Origin: Anaerolineales bacterium
GTDB taxonomy: Bacteria > Chloroflexota > Anaerolineae > 4572-78 > J111
DNA: 64,000 bases
Reading direction: 5' to 3'
Assembly (NCBI GenBank): GCA_015075405.1
Contig: JABTUK010000005.1
Coordinates: 875,747-939,746 of the forward strand
Shown here: in pieces, positions 48,888 through 57,182 of the stretch
Layout: every line of letters begins with the position of its first letter
Numbering within the stretch: the first letter of the stretch is position 1
Notes under the pieces: generated by a model
What the model was told of the DNA's origin: nothing
Seen by the model: only the letters and a program-made list of their open reading frames with translations
Databases searched by the model: none
Translations under genes and position numbers: made by a program

Positions 48888-50645
48888 ATGCTGAATAAGG
48901 CCATAAGCCTGGTAATAATAACGGTGGTCCTGCTGTTAGCCGGCTCTCATAGCATCGCGCAAGGTCCTATTACCATCGCCAATGTTGGACTGACCGTAAA
49001 TGTCGCTGCCAACCGCAAGCCGATCAGCCCCCACATTTATGGTCTTAACTTTGCCAAAGCCTCGTTTGCCAATGAAATTGACCTGCCGGTGCGGCGCTGG
49101 GGTGGCAACCACACCACTCGCTACAATTGGCAGGGCAACTTTATGAATCACGGATCCGACTGGTTTTTCCACAACAATACCCATTATGACCCCTACACCG
49201 GCGCAACCCTAACCGCCGACCAATGGATTGACCAGAATGAGCAAACCGGCGCCGACTCGCTGATCACTGTGCCGATGACCGGCTACGTGGCTAAAAATGG
49301 TGATCCCAATACGTGTGGCTTCAATTTCCCAAAGTACCAACCTCAAGATGATCTAAATGATGAGGATGGCTACCCTAACTGTGGCAATGGCTTGCGTGGG
49401 GGAACGCCCATCACCGGCAATGACCCGTTGGATACCAGCACCGTCGTCAACCCGTCGTTTGTAACGGGCTGGGTCAATCACCTGAAAGCAACTCACGGGG
49501 CGGCCAGCGCCGGGGGAGTCAAATTCTACGCGCTGGATAACGAGCCGGAATTGTGGAGCGAAACCCACCGCGACATTCACCCCAGCCCCTTGCGCTACGA
49601 CGAATTGTGGAGTCGCTCCCGCAATTATGCCGCCGCCATCAAAGCCGCCGATTCCGCCGCCCAGATTTTTGGCTACGCCTCGTTTGGCTGGTCTGGTTAT
49701 TGGTATTCTCAATATGATCTGGAGCAAGCCGAGCAAAACGGTTACACCTACTTCCCCGATTACGCCACCCATGGCAGCCAATATCAGGTCGCCTGGTATC
49801 TGCGGCAAATGTGCCGGTATGAGCAGACCAATCAGGTGCGTTTACTGGATTACCTTGACCTGCACTTTTACCCCCAAAACGGCGTAGACCTGAGTCTGGC
49901 CGGCAATGCCACTACCCAGGCGCTACGGCTGCGTTCTACTCGCGCCCTGTGGGACCCCACTTATGTTGATGAAAGCTGGATTGCTGACGCCGGGCCGGAT
50001 GGCGGCATTGTTCGCCTCATCCCGCGTATGCGCCAGTGGGTGAACGCCAATTATCCCGGCACTAAACTGGCCTTGACCGAATACAATTGGGGTGGGCTGG
50101 AGCATATCAACGGAGCGTTGGCCCAGGCTGATATTCTCGGTATTTTTGGCCGGGAAGGGTTAGACCTGGCGACCCTGTGGAACTACCCCGATGCTGATCT
50201 GGGTTATGATAACTTTGAAACGCTGCCGGGCGCGTATGCCTTCCGCCTCTATCGCAATTATGATGGCAGCGGCAGCAAGTTTGGCGATGTCAGCGTCAGC
50301 GCCGCCAGCGCCGATCAAAGCCAACTGGCTATTTACGCCGCCCAGCGCAGCAGCGACAGCGCCCTGACCTTGGTCATTATCAACAAAACCGGCGGGGCCT
50401 TAACCGGAGACGTTTCATTAACTGGATTTACGCCAGCGGGCGCAGCCCAGGTCTTCCGTTACAGCGCCGCCAACCTCAATGCCATTGTTCAGCAGGCGAA
50501 TCAGTCGGTGACTGCCAGCGGCTTCAGCGCCTCTTTTCCGGCCAACTCCATGACCCTGGTGGTCATTCCGGGCGCGTCAGCTTTCGACTCAGGGCTGTAT
50601 TTGCCCATTGTGTCAAAGCCGTCAGCTTTATCATGCCCTGGTTAA
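48888..50645 (+). CDS. Secreted GH44 family endoglucanase/xyloglucanase-type glycosidase
   Basis: The protein has 585 residues from ATG 48888, chosen because the signal peptide MLNKAISLVIITVVLLLAGSHSIA starts there; the frame upstream to 48702 lies in repeat-like sequence. GH44 marks are RRWGGNHTTRYNWQGN, acid/base NEPELW and probable nucleophile TEYNWGG. A C-terminal beta-sandwich (VSVSAASADQSQLAIYAAQRSSDSALTLVIINKTGG) follows. It should cut beta-1,4-linked glucans outside the cell. Confidence 0.85.
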   Translation: MLNKAISLVIITVVLLLAGSHSIAQGPITIANVGLTVNVAANRKPISPHIYGLNFAKASFANEIDLPVRRWGGNHTTRYNWQGNFMNHGSDWFFHNNTHYDPYTGATLTADQWIDQNEQTGADSLITVPMTGYVAKNGDPNTCGFNFPKYQPQDDLNDEDGYPNCGNGLRGGTPITGNDPLDTSTVVNPSFVTGWVNHLKATHGAASAGGVKFYALDNEPELWSETHRDIHPSPLRYDELWSRSRNYAAAIKAADSAAQIFGYASFGWSGYWYSQYDLEQAEQNGYTYFPDYATHGSQYQVAWYLRQMCRYEQTNQVRLLDYLDLHFYPQNGVDLSLAGNATTQALRLRSTRALWDPTYVDESWIADAGPDGGIVRLIPRMRQWVNANYPGTKLALTEYNWGGLEHINGALAQADILGIFGREGLDLATLWNYPDADLGYDNFETLPGAYAFRLYRNYDGSGSKFGDVSVSAASADQSQLAIYAAQRSSDSALTLVIINKTGGALTGDVSLTGFTPAGAAQVFRYSAANLNAIVQQANQSVTASGFSASFPANSMTLVVIPGASAFDSGLYLPIVSKPSALSCPG

Positions 50646-50769
50646 GCCAAGCAGTTCTTCGCTTCTTGACTCGCCTCAAAAGGATACAGTATAATTTCCT
50701 CCAACAATAACCAATTACCCTATACCTAGCCACTGATCCATAGCAATTCATCGAGGGAGATATCAGCGT

Positions 50770-51288
50770 ATGACCACCTATCTCAAAGAAGGCCGGCGCG
50801 CCCCCGGCAGCGAATGGCTCAAAAACCATCCCCGCTTTTTAGAGTGGTTTTACGACGTCTCCAAACAGGTCATTGTTAAAACTTATCCCCTCTTGAAGCG
50901 GATCAATCCGAAATTTGCCGAAAAATTGATGATTCGCGGTGAAGAGATCAGCAAGGGCTGGTTGTTTAATTGCCAGATGTGCGGGCAGTGCATTTTGCAC
51001 AGCACGGGTATGACCTGCCCCATGACCTGCCCCAAAAATCTGCGTAACGGCCCCTGCGGCGGCGTCCGCGCCAACGGCCACTGCGAGGTTATCCCCGAAC
51101 TGCTCTGTGTCTGGGTCCAAGCCTGGGAGCGCAGCCAGCAGATGCAAGCTTATGGCCACGAAATGCAGTGGATTCAACCGCCGGTCAACCGTGCTCTACA
51201 AGGTACTTCAGCCTGGATCAATTTAGTTGAAAAGATAGATACCGAAACCCCGCCCGGCTGGAAATTGGCGGAAATCAAAGGAAACTAA
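50770..51288 (+). CDS. metV: MetV-like zinc/iron-sulfur subunit of methylene-THF reductase
   Basis: The protein has 172 residues. The Cys-rich segment CQMCGQC...CPMTCPKN...PCGGVR...C corresponds to MetV (the MTHFR C-terminal domain of acetogens and relatives). It lies 190 bases upstream of metF. In Wood-Ljungdahl-type organisms MetV works with MetF to link methylene-THF reduction to an electron carrier. Translation starts at 50770 after GAGGGAG. The gap to metF is filled by repeat copy 2. Confidence 0.8.
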   Translation: MTTYLKEGRRAPGSEWLKNHPRFLEWFYDVSKQVIVKTYPLLKRINPKFAEKLMIRGEEISKGWLFNCQMCGQCILHSTGMTCPMTCPKNLRNGPCGGVRANGHCEVIPELLCVWVQAWERSQQMQAYGHEMQWIQPPVNRALQGTSAWINLVEKIDTETPPGWKLAEIKGN

Positions 51289-51304
51289 AGGAACTGAGGG
51301 AACT

Positions 51305-51407
51305 AAGTGATTGTCCAAAAATAAGTTCCCCCAAGTTCCTACGAGTTCCCAGGGAACTAAAGGAACTCATAGGAACTCAAAACGGGAAGTAAATTCTAGA
51401 CGTTTAC
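51305..51407. repeat. Dispersed GTTCC-rich repeat, copy 2 (between metV and metF)
   Basis: About 90% identical to 38347-38448, with the same AGTTCCCAGGGAACT centre. It separates two genes that usually sit together, so it inserted within an operon. Confidence 0.7.
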
Positions 51408-51478
51408 TAAGGGAACTTATTATCCTTACCAGGTCCCTCAGTTGCTATGAGTTCCTTCTTCTTCTATAGGAGTTCAAC

Positions 51479-52492
51479 GTGGATACACCTCCCCTCTCAC
51501 CCGAACAGCCGATGCGCACCGGCAGCCGCCTGGAACGGGTGCTGCGCTCCGGCCGCTTTGCCGTCACCGCCGAGTTGAACGCCCCCGACAGCGCCGACCC
51601 CAACGATGTTTACAAAAATGCCCTGGTTCTGGCCGAAGTTTGTGACGCCATCAACGCCACCGACGGCTCCGGGGCCAACTGCCATATGAGCAGTATGGGC
51701 TGCTGCGCCTTGCTCACCCGCGCTGGCTATGAAGCCGTATTGCAGATAAGCTGTCGTGACCGCAATCGCATTGCCATCCAGGGTGATATTCTGGGGGCGG
51801 CGGCGATGGGGGTCAAGAATATCCTCTGCCTCACCGGCGATGACGTTTCCAATGGCGACCAGCCCCAGGCCAAGCGAGTCTTTGATTTCGATTCGATCCA
51901 ACTCTTGCGCGTGGCCAAAATGATGCGGGATCAGGGTGTCTTTCTGAGTGGGCGCAAGCTGACTACTCCCCCCCGCCTCTTTTTAGGCGCGGCAGAAAAT
52001 CCCTTTGTTCCCCCCCTCGATTGGCGGCCGTTGCGTCTGGGCAAAAAGGTTGAAGCGGGCGCTGATTTTATCCAAACTCAATATTGTTTTGATGTCCCCC
52101 GGATGCAGCAGTTTATGCAGCGGGTGCGTGACCTGGGGTTGCATGAACGGGTTTTTATCCTGGCCGGTGTTGGCCCCATCCGTAATGAAAAAGTGGCCGA
52201 GTTTATGCGTACCAAAGTGCCGGGCGTGTGGATACCGGACGAGATTGTAGCGCGTTTGACCAAAACCCCCAAAGAGCAAAAAGTGGAAGAGGGCATGCGC
52301 ATCTGCATCGAGATTATCCAGCAGGTGCGTGAGATTGAAGGGGTACACGGCGTCCACGTCATGGCCTATCGCCAGGAGGAAATGGTCGCTGAAATTATCA
52401 AGCGAGCCGGGTTGCTGCCTCGCCGCGCCCGGCGTGAATTACCCCGCGCCGCCTCCACCGAGATTTTAGTGCCTGAAACACCCCCGATGTAA
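51479..52492 (+). CDS. metF: 5,10-methylenetetrahydrofolate reductase
   Basis: The protein has 337 residues from GTG 51479 (AGGAG 7 bases upstream). MetF marks: VTAELNAPDS near the start, DGSGANCHMSS, NILCLTGDD and ADFIQTQYCFDVPRM. It reduces methylene-THF to methyl-THF with a flavin. The pairing with metV suggests the MetVF form used by acetogens and in C1 pathways rather than the single-subunit NADH form. No CODH/ACS genes are visible in this window. Confidence 0.88.
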   Translation: MDTPPLSPEQPMRTGSRLERVLRSGRFAVTAELNAPDSADPNDVYKNALVLAEVCDAINATDGSGANCHMSSMGCCALLTRAGYEAVLQISCRDRNRIAIQGDILGAAAMGVKNILCLTGDDVSNGDQPQAKRVFDFDSIQLLRVAKMMRDQGVFLSGRKLTTPPRLFLGAAENPFVPPLDWRPLRLGKKVEAGADFIQTQYCFDVPRMQQFMQRVRDLGLHERVFILAGVGPIRNEKVAEFMRTKVPGVWIPDEIVARLTKTPKEQKVEEGMRICIEIIQQVREIEGVHGVHVMAYRQEEMVAEIIKRAGLLPRRARRELPRAASTEILVPETPPM

Positions 52493-52682
52493 GTCCTCCA
52501 ATGTGCCATATGTCCAAAAATACAATGACATTCGTCACTACAGTTAACGCTGGCGAGAGCCTATACTGAGGGGGCATTACTGCATAAAGACTATCGCATT
52601 GGGGCGTAGTTTTGGCAAAAGAGTATTATGGTCTGGTAAAATTGAGCAAGTTGTTTTGTGCCCCCAAAACCGGCCAAAATAA
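52493..52682. other. Intergenic stretch upstream of the AOR gene, no gene seen
   Basis: AT-rich sequence without a convincing ORF, terminator or promoter pair. Confidence 0.5.
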
Positions 52683-52730
52683 CAAGACAAAACGGCGCTA
52701 TGATGAGTAAACATAGCGCCGTTTGTCTTG
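52683..52730. repeat. Long inverted repeat in the AOR leader
   Basis: CAAGACAAAACGGCGCTATG (52683-52702) faces CATAGCGCCGTTTGTCTTG (52712-52730) across a 9-base loop, with one unpaired base. It lies 127 bases before the AOR start. It may be a terminator for metVF, a REP element or a regulatory leader; AT-rich leader follows. Confidence 0.65.
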
Positions 52731-52856
52731 TAGCCACAGGAGGTGAGACTGCCGACAAGATATTTATCAAAGTTTCAAGCTTGATATGTTTACAAAACAA
52801 CTTTTGTTCTTGGCTTAAATTAGTCTCAATTTTATCTTAAAAATAAGGAGATTGTT

Positions 52857-54680
52857 ATGACGCTTGGTGGATTTACCAATAAAGTAGCGCGCATTAATTT
52901 GAGTGACCGGACGGTCAGCTATGAAGGTATCAACGAGGCCGATGCTCGCAAATATCTGGGGGCGCGCGGCCTGGGCGTAAAATACGTCTTTGATAATGGC
53001 CCTCAGGTTGACCCGCTTTCACCCGATAACCTCATGTGTGTGATGACCGGCCCGCTGACCGGGACCGATGTTAACATGAGCGGCCGCTTGTGCGTGGTCA
53101 CCAAATCACCCTTGACCGGCACTGTGACCGACAGCCACATGGGTGGCTGGACGGCGGCCAAACTCAAATGGGCCGGCTTTGATGCTTTGCTTTTCAAAGG
53201 CAAGGCCGATAAGCCTGTCTATGCCTATGTGGAAAACGGCCAGGTGAGCCTGCTGGATGCCGGCGATTTGTGGGGCAAGGGCATCCACGAAACGCTCAAA
53301 GTTCTGCGCCAGCGCCACGGCGAAGATTGCGATGGCATGGCTATTGGTCCCGCTGGCGAAAACCTGGTGAAATTTGCCTGCTGGGTCAACATCCACGACC
53401 GGGCTTCGGGTCGAGGCGGCACCGGCTGCGTGGCCGGCAGCAAAAACCTGAAGGCAATTGTTATCAAGAGCGACAAGAAGAATCGGCCCAAACCGGCCAA
53501 CAAAGAAGCCGACAAAGAAGCCCGCAAACACGCTCTGGCGAACATCATGGACGAAGCCAATATTACCTCGCCGCGCAAGGGTGGGTTGAGCGTTTACGGC
53601 ACCAACGTGCTGATGAACATTACCAGCAGCATCGGCGCGTTGCCGGCCAACAACTCCCAATTGACCTCTTTTGGCGAAAAGGCCGAAAAGATTTCGGGCG
53701 AATACGTCAAAGAAAACATTCTGGTTAACGACCCCACCTGCCATGCTTGCCCGGTGGCCTGCAAAAAGGAAGTGGAAGTGACCGAAGGCCCCTTCAAAGT
53801 CCACATGGAGAGCGTCGAGTACGAGCCGGCCTGGTCGGTGGGGGCCAACTGCGGCAATGATGACATTAACGCGGTGGCTTTCATCATTGATCTGGCCAAT
53901 GATTATGGCATTGACGCCATCGAAATAGGCCAGGTGTTGTCGGTTTATATGGAAGCCAGCCAACGAAACTACACCAACGGCGATGGGAAATTGACCTGGG
54001 GCGACACTCAAGGCATGGTAGAGGTGGTTCGGAAAATCGTTTTCCGTGAAGGTGTGGGGGATAAGTTGGCCGAGGGCGGAACGGCAGCAGCCAAAGCTTG
54101 GGGCCACCCCGAAATTGCTATGACCGTGAAGGGCCAGGGCATTCCGGCCTACGACCCGCGCGGTTTGAAGGGCATGGGCATTGCCTATGCTACCAGCAAC
54201 CGGGGCGCGTGCCACCTGCGAGCTTACACTCCCGCCGCCGAACTGGGGGTGATGCCTTTTGGCTCACTCAAGGTTGACCCGCTGGCCTGGGAAGGCAAAG
54301 GCAAGCTGGTCAAAATCTTCCAGGACGTCCACGCCGTGTCTGACTCGTTGGACCTGTGCAAGTTCTCCGCTTTTGCCATGGGCATGGATGAATATACGGC
54401 TTTGTACAACGCCGTAACCGGCTTGAACTACAGCGCAGCCGAGATGTTGCAGTGCGGCGAACGGGTTTACAACCTGGAACGCTACTACAACAACCTGGCC
54501 GGTTTCCGCGAAGGCTCCGACTATCTGCCCAAACGTTTTACTGAAGAACCCAGCACTATGCCGGGCTCCGAAGGCCACGTCTGTGAACTGGATAAAATGC
54601 TGGCCGAGTACTACGCTGAGCGGGGCTGGGTCAACGGGGTAGTGCCGGAGGCCAAACTGAAAGAACTGGAAATTGTGTAA
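52857..54680 (+). CDS. aor: Tungsten-dependent aldehyde:ferredoxin oxidoreductase
   Basis: The protein has 607 residues; ATG 52857 follows AAGGAG. AOR family signature regions MSGRLCVVTKSPLTG, RASGRGGTGCVAGSKNLKAI and ARGLG are present. The [4Fe-4S] motif CHACPVAC (CxxCxxxC) is near residue 297-304, and the distal Cys is in DLCKFSAF. By family, it oxidises aldehydes to acids (or reverses this) using a bis-pterin tungsten cofactor and ferredoxin in the cytoplasm. MoaD-like and Mo-hydroxylase genes lie downstream, consistent with pterin cofactor use. Confidence 0.9.
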   Translation: MTLGGFTNKVARINLSDRTVSYEGINEADARKYLGARGLGVKYVFDNGPQVDPLSPDNLMCVMTGPLTGTDVNMSGRLCVVTKSPLTGTVTDSHMGGWTAAKLKWAGFDALLFKGKADKPVYAYVENGQVSLLDAGDLWGKGIHETLKVLRQRHGEDCDGMAIGPAGENLVKFACWVNIHDRASGRGGTGCVAGSKNLKAIVIKSDKKNRPKPANKEADKEARKHALANIMDEANITSPRKGGLSVYGTNVLMNITSSIGALPANNSQLTSFGEKAEKISGEYVKENILVNDPTCHACPVACKKEVEVTEGPFKVHMESVEYEPAWSVGANCGNDDINAVAFIIDLANDYGIDAIEIGQVLSVYMEASQRNYTNGDGKLTWGDTQGMVEVVRKIVFREGVGDKLAEGGTAAAKAWGHPEIAMTVKGQGIPAYDPRGLKGMGIAYATSNRGACHLRAYTPAAELGVMPFGSLKVDPLAWEGKGKLVKIFQDVHAVSDSLDLCKFSAFAMGMDEYTALYNAVTGLNYSAAEMLQCGERVYNLERYYNNLAGFREGSDYLPKRFTEEPSTMPGSEGHVCELDKMLAEYYAERGWVNGVVPEAKLKELEIV

Positions 54681-54756
54681 GGGGAGCAAGAAGTTAGGAC
54701 GCGAAGCGGGGAGTAAGGGTTCACTGTTAGGTTGCCGGTGAGGGCCGCCTAAAATA

Positions 54757-54792
54757 AAAACAGTAGCGAAAGTTTTTCTTCGCTACTGTTTT
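54757..54792. terminator. Terminator after the AOR gene
   Basis: AAAACAGTAGCGAA (54757-54770) pairs perfectly with TTCGCTACTGTTTT (54779-54792). A and T tracts are on the two sides, so it can be bidirectional between the convergent AOR and MoaD-side genes. Confidence 0.8.
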
Positions 54793-54810
54793 CTTTTCCC
54801 AACCTCGTTT

Positions 54811-54867
54811 CCAAACTGACTTCCCAATCTCGTTCCCACGCTTCGCGTCAGTTTGGGAACGAGATTG
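54811..54867. repeat. Nested inverted repeats after AOR
   Basis: CCAAACTGAC (54811) faces GTCAGTTTGG (54847), and CCAATCTCGTTCCCA (54824) faces TGGGAACGAGATTGG (54853). The two pairs overlap, so alternative folds exist. REP-like. Confidence 0.55.
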
Positions 54868-54926
54868 GAGCTTGGGTTCCTCGCTACTGTTTTTTCTAAA
54901 TTCTTATTTCTAATTTTTTACTTCCT

Positions 54927-55172
54927 TCACCCGCCGCCGCGGAGCGTTTTCCAATGGAGTTTTTCCAGCAAAGCGGCAATGGCAGCCTCATCACCTGAAA
55001 ATTCCACCTCAATCCGGCCCACCACCAGCGAGCCAATTTTCGCCGGCTCGCTCCGGCTGACGACAGCCTGCCAGCCCTCGCCAGTCAGCCTATTTTCGGC
55101 TATTTCGGTGGCCCCCAGGTCGGAAAGATACCTTTTCATCGTCCTCAGCGGCACCCCGTAGGCCAGCTTCAC
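54927..55172 (-). CDS. Small conserved-looking protein coupled to the MoaD-like gene
   Basis: The protein has 81 residues, start GTG 55172 overlapping the MoaD-like stop. It has a compact alpha/beta layout (MKLAYGVPLRTMKRYLSDLGATEIAENRL, then IEVEFSGDEAAIAALLEKLHW) and ends in GGG. Its constant coupling with the sulfur-carrier gene suggests a role in pterin or sulfur transfer, or in regulating AOR. I do not recognise the family with certainty. It is convergent with AOR. Confidence 0.6.
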   Translation of the reverse strand: MKLAYGVPLRTMKRYLSDLGATEIAENRLTGEGWQAVVSRSEPAKIGSLVVGRIEVEFSGDEAAIAALLEKLHWKTLRGGG

Positions 55173-55450
55173 CCGCAGCCTCCGCCAACAGGAGGGAAGA
55201 TACGAATGGTATCCTGGTTGGTCAAAAGGGTATCCAGGCCGTTCAAATAGCGCATATCCCGGCCATTGACCAGAATGTGGATGGCCGGGTGCAGATCGTC
55301 GCCGTTGAGCAGGAGCTTGGGCGATAAAGCCGGATATTTATTGCATAAAGTCTCAAGCAGTTGGCCGACCGTCAGCTCCGTTGCGCCGTCGAGCCAAACG
55401 CTGGGACCGCCCACAACCTCGCGCAGGGTGGCATAAACTTTTATTTCCAT
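55169..55450 (-). CDS. MoaD/ThiS-like sulfur-carrier protein
   Basis: The protein has 93 residues with the ubiquitin-like pattern MEIKVYATLREVVGG...LTVGQLLETLCNKYPALSPKLL...IHILVNGRDMRYLNGLDTLL...DTIRIFPPVGGG. MoaD activates its C-terminal GG to carry sulfur to molybdopterin. Here two further residues (CG) follow the GGG, so processing or a variant tail is needed. Proximity to AOR and CoxSLM fits supply of the pterin cofactor. Confidence 0.75.
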   Translation of the reverse strand: MEIKVYATLREVVGGPSVWLDGATELTVGQLLETLCNKYPALSPKLLLNGDDLHPAIHILVNGRDMRYLNGLDTLLTNQDTIRIFPPVGGGCG

Positions 55451-55469
55451 AGCTTATCCAATTAGATAG

Positions 55470-55590
55470 TTTCAGTAGATCAAATTTGAGGAGTCAGCAC
55501 GCCCACGTGCGGCGGTGTTCGGCACGTGCGGCGGTGTTCGGCACGTGGGCGTGCCCGCTGTGCGTCCTCGAAAATTGTATCTACTGAGTT
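55470..55590. mobile_element. MITE-like repeat, copy 2 (with internal tandem duplication)
   Basis: Same family as 39634-39734, with ends TTCAGTAGATCAAATTTGAGG and its inverted partner ending ATCTACTGAG. Copy 2 has a duplicated 20-bp block around GCACGTGCGGCGGTGTTCG. Confidence 0.65.
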
Positions 55591-55863
55591 TACTCCTGGC
55601 CGATATTGTAAAGCAACTCTCTCGGAAAGCAAGTATCGGCCAAAAGTGTATTTGACACAGCTTTGCGCCTATGTTAGAATTTATTACTGAAGCTGCGAGT
55701 AAGATTCCCCCGTTGCCCAACCTAATATCTTAAATACGTTATCAATCAAATCCGGCAACTGATTTTTTTCGGCGATAGACGATATTGACCCAAAATTTGA
55801 TGTTGGTAATTAAAGTCCCCACTTTTATGCTTGGTGGCTTGACTCTTTGAGGAGGAATGACTG
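55591..55863. other. Leader region of the cox operon
   Basis: Gene-free stretch that holds the promoter at 55652-55680 and about 180 bases of leader before coxG. No further structure stands out. Confidence 0.6.
55652..55680 (+). promoter_or_regulatory. Sigma70 promoter of the coxG-coxSLM operon
   Basis: TTGACA (55652-55657), 17-base spacer, TAGAAT (55675-55680): one mismatch in the -10. Confidence 0.75.
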
Positions 55864-56565
55864 GTGAAACTTGAAGGTACTTACACCTTTGAAGCTCCCC
55901 GTGAGGTTGTCTGGGAAGCCTTGCTCGATCCCAATGTGTTGGCCAGTGTGATGCCCGGCTGCGAAAGGCTGGAGCAGGTTGGCGATAATGAGTACAAAGG
56001 CGCGCTCAAAATCCGGGTTGGCCCGGTTCAGGGCGCATTCGAAGGGCTGGTCAACCTGTCCGATATAAACACCCCGGAAAGCTACCGTATGCAGGTGGAT
56101 GGAAAGGGCGCGCCCGGTTTTATGAAGGGTGTAGGCGAGGTGCGTCTGGAAGACCAAGGGGCGTCAACCTTAATGCGCTACTCCGGCGAAGCCCAGGTTG
56201 GCGGGCGGATTGCCAGCGTCGGCCAGCGGCTGCTCGACAGTTCGGCCAAGGCGCTCACCCGCCAGAGTTTGGATGGTCTGCACGAGCAAATTAAGGCCCG
56301 CTTACAGGCTAATGCCACGCATCACGCCGAAGAGGCCCTGCTAGGGGAACCGTCTCCGCCCAGCCCGGTTGCAGTGCCTTCACAAACAGAATTTGCCCTG
56401 GGAGTGGCCAAACATCTGGTTGATGATTTGGTGCCGGCCCCGCAGCGCCCCAAGCTGGTTGCCGGGGCTTTGGTCTTTCTGGCCTCGCTGGTGGTACTCA
56501 ATTGGTGGATGAACGCCATTGCTCGTAAAGTAGCAAGAGAAGTCTGGGAAAGGAGAGATTACTAG
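55864..56565 (+). CDS. coxG: CoxG-family SRPBCC protein with C-terminal membrane helix
   Basis: The protein has 233 residues; GTG 55864 follows AGGAGG. The START/SRPBCC fold typical of CoxG spans residues 1-150 (MKLEGTYTFEAPREVVWEALLDP...MPGCERL). A C-terminal helix (VAGALVFLASLVVLNWWM) anchors it to the membrane. In aerobic CO dehydrogenase operons CoxG recruits the enzyme to the membrane. It heads the cox operon. Confidence 0.8.
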   Translation: MKLEGTYTFEAPREVVWEALLDPNVLASVMPGCERLEQVGDNEYKGALKIRVGPVQGAFEGLVNLSDINTPESYRMQVDGKGAPGFMKGVGEVRLEDQGASTLMRYSGEAQVGGRIASVGQRLLDSSAKALTRQSLDGLHEQIKARLQANATHHAEEALLGEPSPPSPVAVPSQTEFALGVAKHLVDDLVPAPQRPKLVAGALVFLASLVVLNWWMNAIARKVAREVWERRDY

Positions 56566-56708
56566 AGAATAGAAAAGAGAAGATAGAGGATAGAAGATAG
56601 CGGATAGTAGCTATTCAGTAGAGATTGGTTTTGGGACAAAATCCAAAATCTCGCCCTTCGGCGCACCCGAAGGGGTGAAAACTAAATCCAGAGCAGGAGG
56701 CATTTTCT

Positions 56709-57182
56709 ATGACAGAAATAACGGTGAAAGTTAATGGGAAAACCTATACCCGCGATGTGGAACCACGCACGCTGTTGGTCCACTTTTTGCGTGACGGGTT
56801 AGGGTTAACCGGTACCAACATCGGCTGCGATACCAGCCAGTGCGGGGCCTGCACCATTCACATGGATGGCATGTCGGTCAAATCCTGTACCACTCTGGCC
56901 GTACAAGCCGATGGCTCCGAAATTACCACGATTGAGGGGTTAGCCAGCAATGGCAAACTCCACCCCATGCAACAGGCTTTTTGGGATAATCACGGCCTGC
57001 AATGTGGCTATTGCACCCCCGGCATGATTATGGCCGCCACCAAACTGGTCGAAAACAATCCAAATATCAATGAGGCCGAGATTCGGCACGGGCTAGAAGG
57101 TAATATTTGCCGCTGCACCGGCTATGACAATATCGTAAAGGCTGTTAAAGCCGCTGCGGCGGAGATGGCAGGAGGTAAATAA
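56709..57182 (+). CDS. coxS: Molybdenum hydroxylase small subunit with two [2Fe-2S] clusters
   Basis: The protein has 157 residues. The plant-type cluster ligands are C40, C45, C48 and C60; the second cluster uses C99, C102, C134 and C136 (CGYC...CRC). This is the standard CoxS/xanthine-dehydrogenase small subunit. It passes electrons from the Mo site to FAD. Its TAA overlaps the coxL ATG (57182). Confidence 0.9.
   Translation: MTEITVKVNGKTYTRDVEPRTLLVHFLRDGLGLTGTNIGCDTSQCGACTIHMDGMSVKSCTTLAVQADGSEITTIEGLASNGKLHPMQQAFWDNHGLQCGYCTPGMIMAATKLVENNPNINEAEIRHGLEGNICRCTGYDNIVKAVKAAAAEMAGGK

Noticed and set aside
52683..52730. Molybdenum or tungsten cofactor riboswitch
   Set aside because: Only one long hairpin is evident; the multi-stem conserved core of the Moco riboswitch could not be recognised.
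53106..54215. Long antisense frame opposite AOR (369 residues)
   Set aside because: GC-driven shadow of a clearly conserved enzyme; no ribosome-binding site or recognisable domain.
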